A DNA stretch of 64,000 bases from Acidobacteriaceae bacterium (lineage in GTDB: Bacteria; Acidobacteriota; Terriglobia; Terriglobales; Acidobacteriaceae), in assembly GCA_025462735.1 (NCBI GenBank), contig JAOAPC010000020.1, positions 161,421-225,420 of the forward strand, written 5' to 3'. Position numbers and translations under genes: made by a program. The notes under the pieces were generated by a model that was given only the letters and a program-made list of their open reading frames with translations, had not been told where the DNA came from and ran no database searches. Numbering within the stretch: position 1 is the first letter of the stretch; each line of letters begins with the position of its first letter. This document shows, piece after piece, positions 28,343 through 36,418 of the stretch.

Positions 28343-29192
28343 GGTATGCCGTGACTCGTTGCCGTGATTCCCCTAGGTTTTCGATGCCGAGTTCCACGAT
28401 ATCGCCAGCCTTCAGATACACGGGAGGGTTCATGCCCAAGCCAACTCCGGCCGGCGTTCCAGTGCTGATCATGTCGCCGGGAAGAAGGGTCATGAACTCG
28501 CTCACGTAGGAAACTAGGGTGGCGACATCGAAGATCATGTTTGAAGTGGAACTGTTTTGACGGCTCGTTCCGTTTACCATGAGCCACATTTTCAAATTGC
28601 CAACGTTAGGGATTTCGTCGGGCGTTGCGAGGAAGGGGCCTAACGGTGCAAACGTGTCCGCGCTCTTGCCTTTTACCCATTGTCCCCCGCGTTCGAGTTG
28701 AAAACTGCGCTCCGAGTAATCGTTGTGGAGGGCATAGCCGGCGACGTAATCGAGGGCGTTCTTTTTATCGATGTAGAGAGCACGTTTGCCGATAATGACC
28801 GCCAGTTCCACTTCCCAGTCGACTTTGGTCGCGTTGCGTGGCATCACCAGAGCATCATTCGGCCCCATCAGCGAAGTTGTCGCTTTAAAGAATAGAACCG
28901 GTTCCTTTGGGGGCTCGGCCTTCGTCTCCGCAGCGTGGTCTCGATAATTAAGTCCAATGCACACGATTTTACTGGGCCGGCAAATCGGAGGCCCAAGCCG
29001 CGTAGTTGGCGAGACCCTCGGAGCGGAAGCCGCATTCTTCCTCAGCCATGTCTCCAGTTGCTTCAATCCGCCTTTCCCAAAAAAACTTTCATCGTAGTCC
29101 GAACCTATCGCCGATACATCGATGCGACTGCCGTCTTTTAGGAGCACGCCCGGTTTTTCCTGCCCTGGCTCCCCAAAGCGTATAAGTTTCAT
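28326..29192 (-). CDS. fumarylacetoacetate hydrolase-family protein
   Basis: Start at ATG 29190-29192 (MKLIRFGEPGQ), with GGGGAG about 9 bases upstream; 288 residues. The FAH catalytic core is complete: SKIVCIGLNYRDHAAE, the metal ligands in DWEVELAVIIGKRA, AGYALHNDYSER, then GDMISTGTPAGVGLG. In this superfamily members hydrolyse or decarboxylate beta-diketo acids, or cleave 2,4-diketo-3-deoxy sugar acids such as 2,4-diketo-3-deoxy-L-fuconate. The pairing with an ACS transporter supports a sugar-acid role. It could also complete the L-fucose route encoded at 60,900-64,000, which is inference. Confidence 0.9.
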   Translation of the reverse strand: MKLIRFGEPGQEKPGVLLKDGSRIDVSAIGSDYDESFFGKGGLKQLETWLRKNAASAPRVSPTTRLGPPICRPSKIVCIGLNYRDHAAETKAEPPKEPVLFFKATTSLMGPNDALVMPRNATKVDWEVELAVIIGKRALYIDKKNALDYVAGYALHNDYSERSFQLERGGQWVKGKSADTFAPLGPFLATPDEIPNVGNLKMWLMVNGTSRQNSSTSNMIFDVATLVSYVSEFMTLLPGDMISTGTPAGVGLGMNPPVYLKAGDIVELGIENLGESRQRVTAYHGAAH

Positions 29193-29325
29193 CTTGCGGA
29201 TCTCCCCTCGATGAGTTGTTCGCAAAACTCGCAAAAGCTGTGGTCATCGTTCAGTTGTTGAATCGAATCACGAAAGCATGAGCGATGCTGAACTGAAGAG
29301 TTGTAAATTTCTCGCTCGACAATCA

Positions 29326-29335
29326 TCATATAATA
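29326..29335 (+). promoter_or_regulatory. candidate operator, TCATATAATA
   Basis: Sits between the divergent hydrolase/transporter operon and the first cupin gene, 60 bases before the latter. It matches the TCATATNATA motif shared across the island. TATAAT within it could also be a -10 box. Confidence 0.5.
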
Positions 29336-29394
29336 ATTAGAATAGTCCCGAACAGATTTTTGCGTCCCCATCACATCAAGGAGAAACTGCCTCC

Positions 29395-30249
29395 ATGCAG
29401 AGAAAGACTCCCGCATCGTTGATGTTGGTTCTTATCGCCGCGCTTCTTCTTTCATCTTTGGCGACGGCACAAAGCGTCGGGGATACTATCGAGCTGTATT
29501 TCGGCGATTGGCACACATCCTCATCACATACCATCCGAGGAGGGCTTCAGCTACGGGACATTTTTACACGTGGCAATCCACAAGCGCCCACCCAAAAAGG
29601 TGCGGTGCTCCGTTTTGTCAATTCATATGATTACGCCACTCTCGCGCCCCGGGCTTCAAGCCAGACGACCCGTCTCGATGGTCAGCAGGAAGTTTACTTT
29701 GTTGAATCCGGTCACGGCACCGTAACTGCGGGCGGACAAACCTCCGACCTTTTCCGCAACATCGCGATTCTGGTGCCTGCGAATTTAGAGTTCACGATCA
29801 AGAACACTGGCGACCAGCCGCTGACTATGTACGTCATCAATGAACCAGTGCCGGCCGGTTTCCGCCCCAATTCCAGCATCTTGGTCCGGGACGAAAATAA
29901 GCTTCCCATTACTTCGAGCGACGGCCACTGGGCACACATAGTAAAGACACTATTCGTAACCAGCGATGGCCTTGCCACGCTTGAGAGTGTGCTGACGGTA
30001 GCGCTCGATCCGCTCACTATAGGGCGTCCGCACGTCGTTGATCACGACGATATCGAAGAAGTATGGACAGCACTCCGTGGCACCAGCATCGCCTTTGTGG
30101 GCAATCAATTGCGACGGCAAACGCCGGGGATGGCCTTTTACCATATCCCAGACAACAAAACACCACATACCAACATTAACCAAAGCGAAGATTCTCAAGT
30201 GAGTTTTCTCTATTTTGCTCGTTACCATCCGCACGAACTCCGCAAGTGA
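29395..30249 (+). CDS. secreted double-cupin protein, copy 1
   Basis: 284 residues with a signal peptide (LMLVLIAALLLSSLATAQ). Two cupin halves follow, at about residues 75-145 and 200-265. The first has GQQEVYFVESGHGTVTAGG; the second, RPHVVDHDDIEEVWTALRG, where the copies at 30,298 and 40,103 have EPHPH and GQEEIWAAIDG. The second His of the HxH pair is therefore lost and an extra residue inserted, so metal binding in this half may be changed. Function is unknown; cupins in sugar loci can be isomerases or lyases of unsaturated or keto sugars. First gene of a run of plus-strand genes. Confidence 0.8.
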   Translation: MQRKTPASLMLVLIAALLLSSLATAQSVGDTIELYFGDWHTSSSHTIRGGLQLRDIFTRGNPQAPTQKGAVLRFVNSYDYATLAPRASSQTTRLDGQQEVYFVESGHGTVTAGGQTSDLFRNIAILVPANLEFTIKNTGDQPLTMYVINEPVPAGFRPNSSILVRDENKLPITSSDGHWAHIVKTLFVTSDGLATLESVLTVALDPLTIGRPHVVDHDDIEEVWTALRGTSIAFVGNQLRRQTPGMAFYHIPDNKTPHTNINQSEDSQVSFLYFARYHPHELRK

Positions 30250-30297
30250 ATCCGAAGTGCGAGCTGAGAAGTGCGAGTCGAAAAAGGAGATCTCATT

Positions 30298-31290
30298 ATG
30301 CGGCGCGCAATTGCCTGGTTAAGTTCATGGATGGTCGTATTCGCGCTTTTGAGTTTCGCCAAGGCCCAGACTCCACCGCCGAGCAGCGGCACTCGAAACG
30401 CCATCAACGGCATTAACTCGTATCCCGGGCCGGGTCTGGTCAGGTACTCGCCCGATCGCGAGCCGCGCAATCGGCGAATCGATCTATTCCTTAGTGATTG
30501 GCAAGGATCCATGCCCCGCTTTGAGCATGGTTCGTTGGTGCTGCGCGACATTCTGACTCGTGGCGACAACTTTGCGCCTCCGGAAAAAGGCGCTGTACTG
30601 CGTTACGCGAACTTCCTCGCTCTTGGCCGCTTGGCTCCCGGCGATTGGACTACGCCTTCGCGGCTCGAAGGACATCAGGAGGTTTATTACATCCTCGGCG
30701 GTGAGGGAGAGGTCACGGCGGGCGGCGACACAGCAAAGCTGCGCAAAGACGTCGCTATCCTGATGCCTGCTGGACTCGAGTTCGTGATGAGGTCCACTGG
30801 CGATGAAGCGCTAACCATGTATGTCATTAATGAGCCGACGCCGGCCGAGTTTCACCCGAAAACCAAAATGGGTGTAAAGGATGAAGCCGGTGCGCACCAG
30901 AGAACTCCTGCTGGCGGAGATCCGTTTATTGTAGGCGGCGCTTCCGGACATTGGGCGCACATTGTGAAAGAACTTTTCTCGCCTGCGGATGGACTTGCGA
31001 CCGAGCAAAGCGTCATTACCGTGACCGTCAATCCGCTTACGCTGGGCGAACCGCATCCCCACCGGCCGGGCCAGGAAGAAATCTGGGCTGCTATCGACGG
31101 CGACAGCCTAGCCTTCTTGGGCACCGAACTCCGTATGCAGCGGCCGGGCATGGCGTACATGCTGCCGCCGGATGCGACTACAATTCACTCCAATATTAAT
31201 TTTGGCGACAAGCCCGTCAAGTTTCTCTATTTCGCAAAATTTCCGGAGGGCGACAATTACACCCACGCGGTTGTGCCTGCACCTAAATAA
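30298..31290 (+). CDS. secreted double-cupin protein, copy 2
   Basis: The ATG at 30298 has AAGGAGA 8 bases upstream and yields 330 residues with signal peptide (WMVVFALLSFAKAQ). It shares FLSDW, HGSLVLRDILTRGDN, EKGAVLRYANFLALGRLAPG and the two cupin halves with the copies at 29,395 and 40,103. The second half carries the full cupin motif: HPH, then Glu after four residues and Gly at the end (EPHPHRPGQEEIWAAIDG). A metal-binding enzyme outside the cytoplasm is likely; reaction unknown. It lies 48 bases after copy 1 and 22 before the lactonase gene, so co-transcription is likely. Confidence 0.82.
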   Translation: MRRAIAWLSSWMVVFALLSFAKAQTPPPSSGTRNAINGINSYPGPGLVRYSPDREPRNRRIDLFLSDWQGSMPRFEHGSLVLRDILTRGDNFAPPEKGAVLRYANFLALGRLAPGDWTTPSRLEGHQEVYYILGGEGEVTAGGDTAKLRKDVAILMPAGLEFVMRSTGDEALTMYVINEPTPAEFHPKTKMGVKDEAGAHQRTPAGGDPFIVGGASGHWAHIVKELFSPADGLATEQSVITVTVNPLTLGEPHPHRPGQEEIWAAIDGDSLAFLGTELRMQRPGMAYMLPPDATTIHSNINFGDKPVKFLYFAKFPEGDNYTHAVVPAPK

Positions 31291-31312
31291 GACCGTTCTT
31301 CTTTATAGATCG

Positions 31313-32554
31313 ATGCGAACCACGAGCTTGAAAAATTATCTTGTCTCGTCGTTGCTCCCGGTCCTGCTGTTGACCACAGTTGCATGGAGCTCTCCAGCAG
31401 CTTCGGACGAATACTTCGTTTACTTCGGCACCTACACCGGCTTCACTTACATGAAAGAAGGTCTCCCGGCCGGCGGAAGCCACAGCAAGGGCGTTTACGT
31501 CAGCCGCTTCCGACCTGCAAGCGGGGAACTAAGTAAGCCAGAGCTCGCAGCGGAGATTGTGAACCCGGCATTCCTCGCAGTTCATCCCAACCAACGCTTT
31601 TTGTATGTCGTGACCGAGGACCCTCTTTCGGTTGGGCCGAACTTTGACCATGCGTCTTATGTGACTGCTTATGAAATCGAGTCAGCAACTGGCAAGCTGC
31701 ACCTGCTGAACAGCCTGCCTACGGGCGGCACCAGCACCTGTTATTTGTCGATCGACAAGTCGGGGCATTACCTGCTGTTCGCGAACTTCGGCAGCAGCAG
31801 CGTCACGGTGCTACGAATCAAGGATGACGGTTCGATAGGCGAACAGACCGCGTTCATGAAGCACATAGGAAGCGGCAGGGATCCGGCATTTCAATCGAAA
31901 GCCCACCCGCATTCGATCGACGTTTCTCCCGACAACCGCTTCGCCATTGTTTCTGATCTCGGCGTGGATAAAGTGTTCGTGTACCACTTCGATGCGTCTA
32001 CCGGCGCGCTCTCGCCCGATCAGCCTCCATTCGTCGAATCAGAATCAGGTGGTGGTCCACGTCATTTTGTTTTTGATTCTGCCGGTAAATTCGGATATTC
32101 GCTCCACGAGATGAGCGGCTTTGTAACCGTAATGGCCTGGGACTCGGCGAATGGCAGCTTCACCAAAATTCAGGACGCTAGAACACTGCAGCCCGATTTT
32201 GTTGGCGCAAACGATAGCGCCGAGATTGCGATACATCCCAACGGAAGGTTTCTCTACGAGTCCAATCGCCGCTTCCGCGGGCCGGAGTTGTGGGGCCCTG
32301 ACACAATTGGCGTCTTCGCCATCGATCCGGTTAAAGGGACATTGTCAGAGGTGGAGCAAGTGCCGCCCGGAGGCACGATGCCGCGTAACTTCGCCATCGA
32401 TCCGACGGGAGCATATTTATTTGCAGCTAATGAGTTCAGCGGCAACGTCGTACTGTTTCATGTTGATGGCAACACCGGACGGCTTACGCCAGCTAATAAT
32501 GAAGTGAAGATCGACGTTCCGGTGTGCATCGTGTTCGTGCCCGCGCATAGGTGA
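31313..32554 (+). CDS. secreted lactonase-family seven-bladed beta-propeller, copy 1
   Basis: From ATG 31313 the product has 413 residues, a signal peptide (SSLLPVLLLTTVAWSSPAA) and the repeated propeller pattern of the 6-phosphogluconolactonase-like family: YFVYFGTYTGF, HPNQRFLYVVTEDP, SIDKSGHYLLFANF, GGGPRHFVFDSAGKFGY and NFAIDPTGAYLFAANEFSGNVV. Cytoplasmic relatives open 6-phosphogluconolactone; exported ones act on free lactones or have unknown roles. Its position next to PQQ-type dehydrogenases suggests it opens the lactones they produce. It begins 22 bases after cupin copy 2. Confidence 0.85.
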   Translation: MRTTSLKNYLVSSLLPVLLLTTVAWSSPAASDEYFVYFGTYTGFTYMKEGLPAGGSHSKGVYVSRFRPASGELSKPELAAEIVNPAFLAVHPNQRFLYVVTEDPLSVGPNFDHASYVTAYEIESATGKLHLLNSLPTGGTSTCYLSIDKSGHYLLFANFGSSSVTVLRIKDDGSIGEQTAFMKHIGSGRDPAFQSKAHPHSIDVSPDNRFAIVSDLGVDKVFVYHFDASTGALSPDQPPFVESESGGGPRHFVFDSAGKFGYSLHEMSGFVTVMAWDSANGSFTKIQDARTLQPDFVGANDSAEIAIHPNGRFLYESNRRFRGPELWGPDTIGVFAIDPVKGTLSEVEQVPPGGTMPRNFAIDPTGAYLFAANEFSGNVVLFHVDGNTGRLTPANNEVKIDVPVCIVFVPAHR

Positions 32555-32610
32555 GCTCGACCGATTGCGGTGATTACTGGTGAGGAGATCAAAGCACTTT
32601 AATTAAATCA

Positions 32611-33858
32611 ATGATGAAACCTTCAACGAGATCAATTTCGTTCGCGTGCTGTTTAGTGATGGCGTTGGCCTTCACGGTAAAGCTCCAAGCCGCTGGCCAA
32701 GACAACGACTACTTCGTGTACATCGGCACCTACACCGGGTTCAAATATGTGCACCACAGCCGCACTTGGGGAGTTGGAGACAGCCACAGTAAGGGAATTT
32801 ACGTCAGCCGATTTAATGCAAGCACGGGAGATCTTAGCGAGCCTCAGTTAGCTGCGGAGATCACCAACCCGTCGTTCCTTACTATTTCTCCAAATCATCG
32901 ATTTCTTTATGCCATCAGTGAGGACCCTCTTTCCATTGGCCCGCCAAAAGATCATTCGTCGTACGTTAGCGCTTTCGCGATTGATCCTGCCACCGGCAAG
33001 TTGCGCCTGGTAAACACGGTTCCTGCCAACGGAACCAGCACCTGCTACATATCGATCGATAAGACCGGGAAATATGTATTCATGGCAAATTTCGGAAGCG
33101 GAAGCATCTCAGTAGTGCGGGTCAGGGATGATGGCTCTCTCGGCGAGCTCGCGGCTTTCATCCAGGATGTCGGGCACAGCGTCGATCCATCGATTCAAAC
33201 CGAGCCCCATACTCATTGGGTCGGAGTTTCACCCGACAATCGATATGTCATCGTTTCAGATCTGGGCCTGGATCGAGTATTCATTTTTCATTTTGATCAG
33301 AACACGGGAAAACTTTCTCCGCTCGATGCTCCCTTTGTGACCGTGTACCCCGGTGGCGGGCCTCGTCACTTTGCCTTCGATCCGAAGGGGAAGTTTGGAT
33401 ATCAGCTCAGCGAGATGAGCGGGATGGTGGACGTTTTCGCTTGGAACTCCTCTGAAGGGACTTTGACCGAGGTGCAGCGGGTCCAGACTGTGCCGCACGA
33501 TTTCTTCGGTGGTAACCACAGCGCGGAAATCGAAGTGCGACCGGACAGTAAATTTCTCTACGAAACCAACCGCCGCACTCAAGGCGAAACCGTTAGAGGT
33601 CCGGACACAATTGGAGTTTTCTCAATCGACCCACAAACCGGAACCCTCGCGCCTGTTGAGCAAGTGCTTTCCGGGGGAATTATGCCGCGTAGTTTCGATA
33701 TTGATCCAAGCGGGGCCTATTTATTGGCTGCCAACCAACTGAGTAATAATGTGGTGGTTTTCGCAATCGACCGCAAAACCGGACGGCTTTCGAAGACGGG
33801 TAAAGAGATCAAAGCCGACACCCCAGTTTGCCTCAAATTCGTACCTGCCGACCACTGA
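32611..33858 (+). CDS. secreted lactonase-family seven-bladed beta-propeller, copy 2
   Basis: 415 residues, with signal peptide (ISFACCLVMALAFTVKLQAAG). It follows copy 1 by 56 bases and matches it almost blade for blade: YFVYIGTYTGFKY, SHSKGIYVSRFNASTGDLSEPQLAAEITNPSFL, TSTCYISIDKTGKYVFMANFGSG, GGGPRHFAFDPKGKFGYQLSEMSGM, and a similar C-terminus (PVCLKFVPADH). This is a tandem duplication within the locus. Both copies keep the family pattern, so both may be active, perhaps on different lactones. Confidence 0.85.
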   Translation: MMKPSTRSISFACCLVMALAFTVKLQAAGQDNDYFVYIGTYTGFKYVHHSRTWGVGDSHSKGIYVSRFNASTGDLSEPQLAAEITNPSFLTISPNHRFLYAISEDPLSIGPPKDHSSYVSAFAIDPATGKLRLVNTVPANGTSTCYISIDKTGKYVFMANFGSGSISVVRVRDDGSLGELAAFIQDVGHSVDPSIQTEPHTHWVGVSPDNRYVIVSDLGLDRVFIFHFDQNTGKLSPLDAPFVTVYPGGGPRHFAFDPKGKFGYQLSEMSGMVDVFAWNSSEGTLTEVQRVQTVPHDFFGGNHSAEIEVRPDSKFLYETNRRTQGETVRGPDTIGVFSIDPQTGTLAPVEQVLSGGIMPRSFDIDPSGAYLLAANQLSNNVVVFAIDRKTGRLSKTGKEIKADTPVCLKFVPADH

Positions 33859-33929
33859 ACCGGTGTGATGCACTCGAGGTAGAGGGCACAGGCGATGTAC
33901 TGATAAATTCGTACGCTGGTTTGTATTTG

Positions 33930-33939
33930 TCATATGATA
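33930..33939 (+). promoter_or_regulatory. candidate operator, TCATATGATA
   Basis: Preceded by ATTTG, giving the 15-mer ATTTGTCATATGATA, which recurs as ATTTGTCATATAATA at 45,198-45,212. It lies 30 bases before the cytochrome/sorbosone dehydrogenase start. Nearly palindromic about CATATG. Confidence 0.55.
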
Positions 33940-33968
33940 TAACTGTAAAAAATCGGACAGGTATCGGA

Positions 33969-35651
33969 ATGATCGTTCGGAGCAACTGTTTCGCTAATCT
34001 ATTCTTGAAATTTTCCGTGTCTGTGCTTCTGCTCTTAAGCGCCAGCTTCGCGCCCTCCTTATTATTCAGCCAGGACGCTTCATTTCACAACGCGCCCGCA
34101 AGCACAAAAACAGATAAAAACCCCTACGCTGGAAAGGCCGACGCGGCTACTGCCGGAAAAACTGTCTACTCGAATAGCTGTATCACTTGTCACGGCGCAT
34201 CAGGACAGGGAAGTGGCAATGTGCCGCCCCTGGCACACGGACCCGCCCAGACAGCTTCCGATGGCGAAGTTTTTTGGTACATCACGCATGGTGATATCGA
34301 GAACGGAATGCCATCCTGGGCAAGTCTGCCGGCCGAACAGCGCTGGCAAGTCGTCACTTATATTAAGACGCTCGGAAGCACGTCTCCAGCAGCTACAACT
34401 TCCGCTTCCGTGGCGCCTGAAGCCGCATCTGGGCCGGCCGTATCGAATGCTCCGCCACCCAAGCCGCCGTTTACCGACTATCGCTTCGAGAGTCCTGGAA
34501 CGATTCGTCACATCACGCTCAAAGATCTCCCCGAACCGTACGCCACCAGCTCGGCCACAAACGGTCCGAAGATCGTCGCGCGCCCAGAGGACGCTTGGCC
34601 GAAAGCGCCGGAGGGTTTCAAAGTCGAGTTGTACTCGACAGGGCTAACCAATCCCCGAATAATGCGCACCGCGCCCAACGGAGATATTTTTCTTGCGGAA
34701 ACCAGCGCCGGCGATATTAAGGTCTTCCGTGGAATGACGGCGGACGGCAAGCCGGAACAGATGAAAGTCTTCGCGACTGGCTTGAACATACCGTTTGGGA
34801 TTGCGTTTTATCCCCTCGGCCCAAATCCGGAGTGGGTGTATGTCGCGAACATGGACTCGGTCGTCCGCTTCCCCTATCACAATGGCGACATGACCAGCAG
34901 CGGCCCGCCTCAGCACCTGCTCGATTTGCCCAGCGGCGGTCACCACCGTTCGCGTGATGTCCAGTTTTCTGCCGATGGCAAGAAGATGTTCGTGTCGGTT
35001 GGGTCTGAGCAGAACGTCGACGATACTCCTGCAGAAAAAAACCGGGCCGATATTCTTGAGCTCAATCCGGACGGCTCGGGTTTACGTGTGTATGCCTCCG
35101 GTATTCGCAACCCGGTTGGTATCGCAATTAATCCGGCTACCGGCGAGCTGTGGTGTTCAGTGAACGAGCGCGATGGATTGGGTAATGATCTGGTGCCCGA
35201 CTACATCACGCATGTGCAGGAGGGTGGCTTCTATGGCTGGCCATGGTGGTATATGGGTGGCAACCAGGACCCGCGCTTTGCAGGAAAACATCCGGAATTA
35301 AAAGACAAAGTCATTACCCCCGACGTCATCTTGCAGCCGCATAACGCGTCCCTGCAAATGGCTTTCTATGACGGCAAGCAATTTCCGGCGGAGTATGCAG
35401 GAGATATTTTCGCCTCAGAACACGGTTCCTGGAACCGCTCACCACGTGCCGGATATGAAGTGATCCGCGTGCCCCTGCACCAGACTGGGCACGCAAGCGG
35501 CGAGTACGAGGATTTTCTTACCGGCTTCGTCATCGATGACGAGAATGTCTGGGGGCGTCCTGTTGGTGTCACTGTCGCGACAGACGGTTCGCTGCTGGTG
35601 AGCGACGATGGCTCAGGTTCGATTTGGCGTATTAGCTACACCGGAAAATGA
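33969..35651 (+). CDS. cytochrome c fused to a PQQ-type glucose/sorbosone dehydrogenase
   Basis: From ATG 33969, 560 residues. A signal peptide (LKFSVSVLLLLSASFAPSLLFSQ) leads into a class I cytochrome c domain at about residues 55-130 (SNSCITCHGASGQGSG for heme, NGMPSW for the distal Met). A Pro/Ala linker follows, then a six-bladed GSDH propeller at about 215-555 (APNGDIFLAETSAGDIKVFRG, GLNIPFGIAFYP, GGHHRSRDVQFSADGKKMFVSVGS, GIRNPVGIAINPATGELWCSVNERDGLG). The propeller binds PQQ in this family and oxidises aldoses or L-sorbosone; electrons would pass to the attached heme. In many relatives the cytochrome lies at the C-terminus or is separate. Confidence 0.9.
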   Translation: MIVRSNCFANLFLKFSVSVLLLLSASFAPSLLFSQDASFHNAPASTKTDKNPYAGKADAATAGKTVYSNSCITCHGASGQGSGNVPPLAHGPAQTASDGEVFWYITHGDIENGMPSWASLPAEQRWQVVTYIKTLGSTSPAATTSASVAPEAASGPAVSNAPPPKPPFTDYRFESPGTIRHITLKDLPEPYATSSATNGPKIVARPEDAWPKAPEGFKVELYSTGLTNPRIMRTAPNGDIFLAETSAGDIKVFRGMTADGKPEQMKVFATGLNIPFGIAFYPLGPNPEWVYVANMDSVVRFPYHNGDMTSSGPPQHLLDLPSGGHHRSRDVQFSADGKKMFVSVGSEQNVDDTPAEKNRADILELNPDGSGLRVYASGIRNPVGIAINPATGELWCSVNERDGLGNDLVPDYITHVQEGGFYGWPWWYMGGNQDPRFAGKHPELKDKVITPDVILQPHNASLQMAFYDGKQFPAEYAGDIFASEHGSWNRSPRAGYEVIRVPLHQTGHASGEYEDFLTGFVIDDENVWGRPVGVTVATDGSLLVSDDGSGSIWRISYTGK

Positions 35652-35672
35652 TCGGGGACTAGGCTTAATTCG

Positions 35673-36350
35673 ATGACCAACACTCTGCACCGTTACGGCG
35701 ATTCTGAAAGTTTCTACGATGACTACATTATTTTTGCCACTCCCAGCAGCGGCAAGAATGATAGCGACAGTGTTCCCAAGCTCAAGGCTTTTCTGGAGAT
35801 GGCCCTCCCTTTTAATCCAGTAAACCTTGGCGATCCGGTCCACGGCGGCGCGCTACGGCCGTCACGGAGTCTGACCACCGTGTCGAATTGGAAGCGCGAT
35901 ATGACTGCGAACTTCCGCGCCGTGATTGATGGCATTGACGCGCCTGCGTCAGTAGCTGCCATCTTCGATAATCAGGAATCCGCAGAAGGTTTTCTCAAGG
36001 TCGTAGCCGACGCTGATCTCGGCCTATCCGTGAATGTTTCAACTTCCATCGAAGGCGCGGAGGAGTGTTGCCGCTATGCCGGCATTACACGCCACAGCGT
36101 CGGTTACTCGCTGGGTTTCGAGGGCTCCACCGAGAAGCTGCCCAACTCGCAGGTGCTCAAGCTAACGACCATGTGTGGTCACGGGATGGTATCGTCCAAC
36201 CTGGCTAGAAAAATGATCGATTGGGTAAAGGAAGGCCGACGCACTCCCGCCCAGGCCGTCACCTATATGCAGCGCTTCTGTTCCTGTGGCGTGTTCAATC
36301 CAGTTCGCGCCAAACGCCTGCTCGAAGACGCGCGCAAGAAGATCGAGTGA
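35673..36350 (+). CDS. protein of unknown function with conserved-looking Cys pairs
   Basis: 225 residues, no signal peptide or membrane segment. I do not recognise the family. It has a beta/alpha rhythm (AVIDGIDAPASVAAIFDNQESAEGFLKVVADADLGLSVNVSTSIEGAEECCRYAG) and a C-terminal half with TTMCGHGMVSSNLARKMIDW and FCSCGVFNPVRAKRLLEDAR. The CC, CGHG and CSCG groups suggest a bound metal or Fe-S cluster, but this is inference. It begins 21 bases after the sorbosone dehydrogenase and 68 before the PQQ glucose dehydrogenase-like gene, so it is embedded in the oxidation operon although cytoplasmic. Confidence 0.75.
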   Translation: MTNTLHRYGDSESFYDDYIIFATPSSGKNDSDSVPKLKAFLEMALPFNPVNLGDPVHGGALRPSRSLTTVSNWKRDMTANFRAVIDGIDAPASVAAIFDNQESAEGFLKVVADADLGLSVNVSTSIEGAEECCRYAGITRHSVGYSLGFEGSTEKLPNSQVLKLTTMCGHGMVSSNLARKMIDWVKEGRRTPAQAVTYMQRFCSCGVFNPVRAKRLLEDARKKIE

Positions 36351-36418
36351 AGCGGCGGAAAAGGGAAGTACGCCGGCGATGTCGGTTGGTTTATGACTTC
36401 AATCACGGGGACCGAAGC

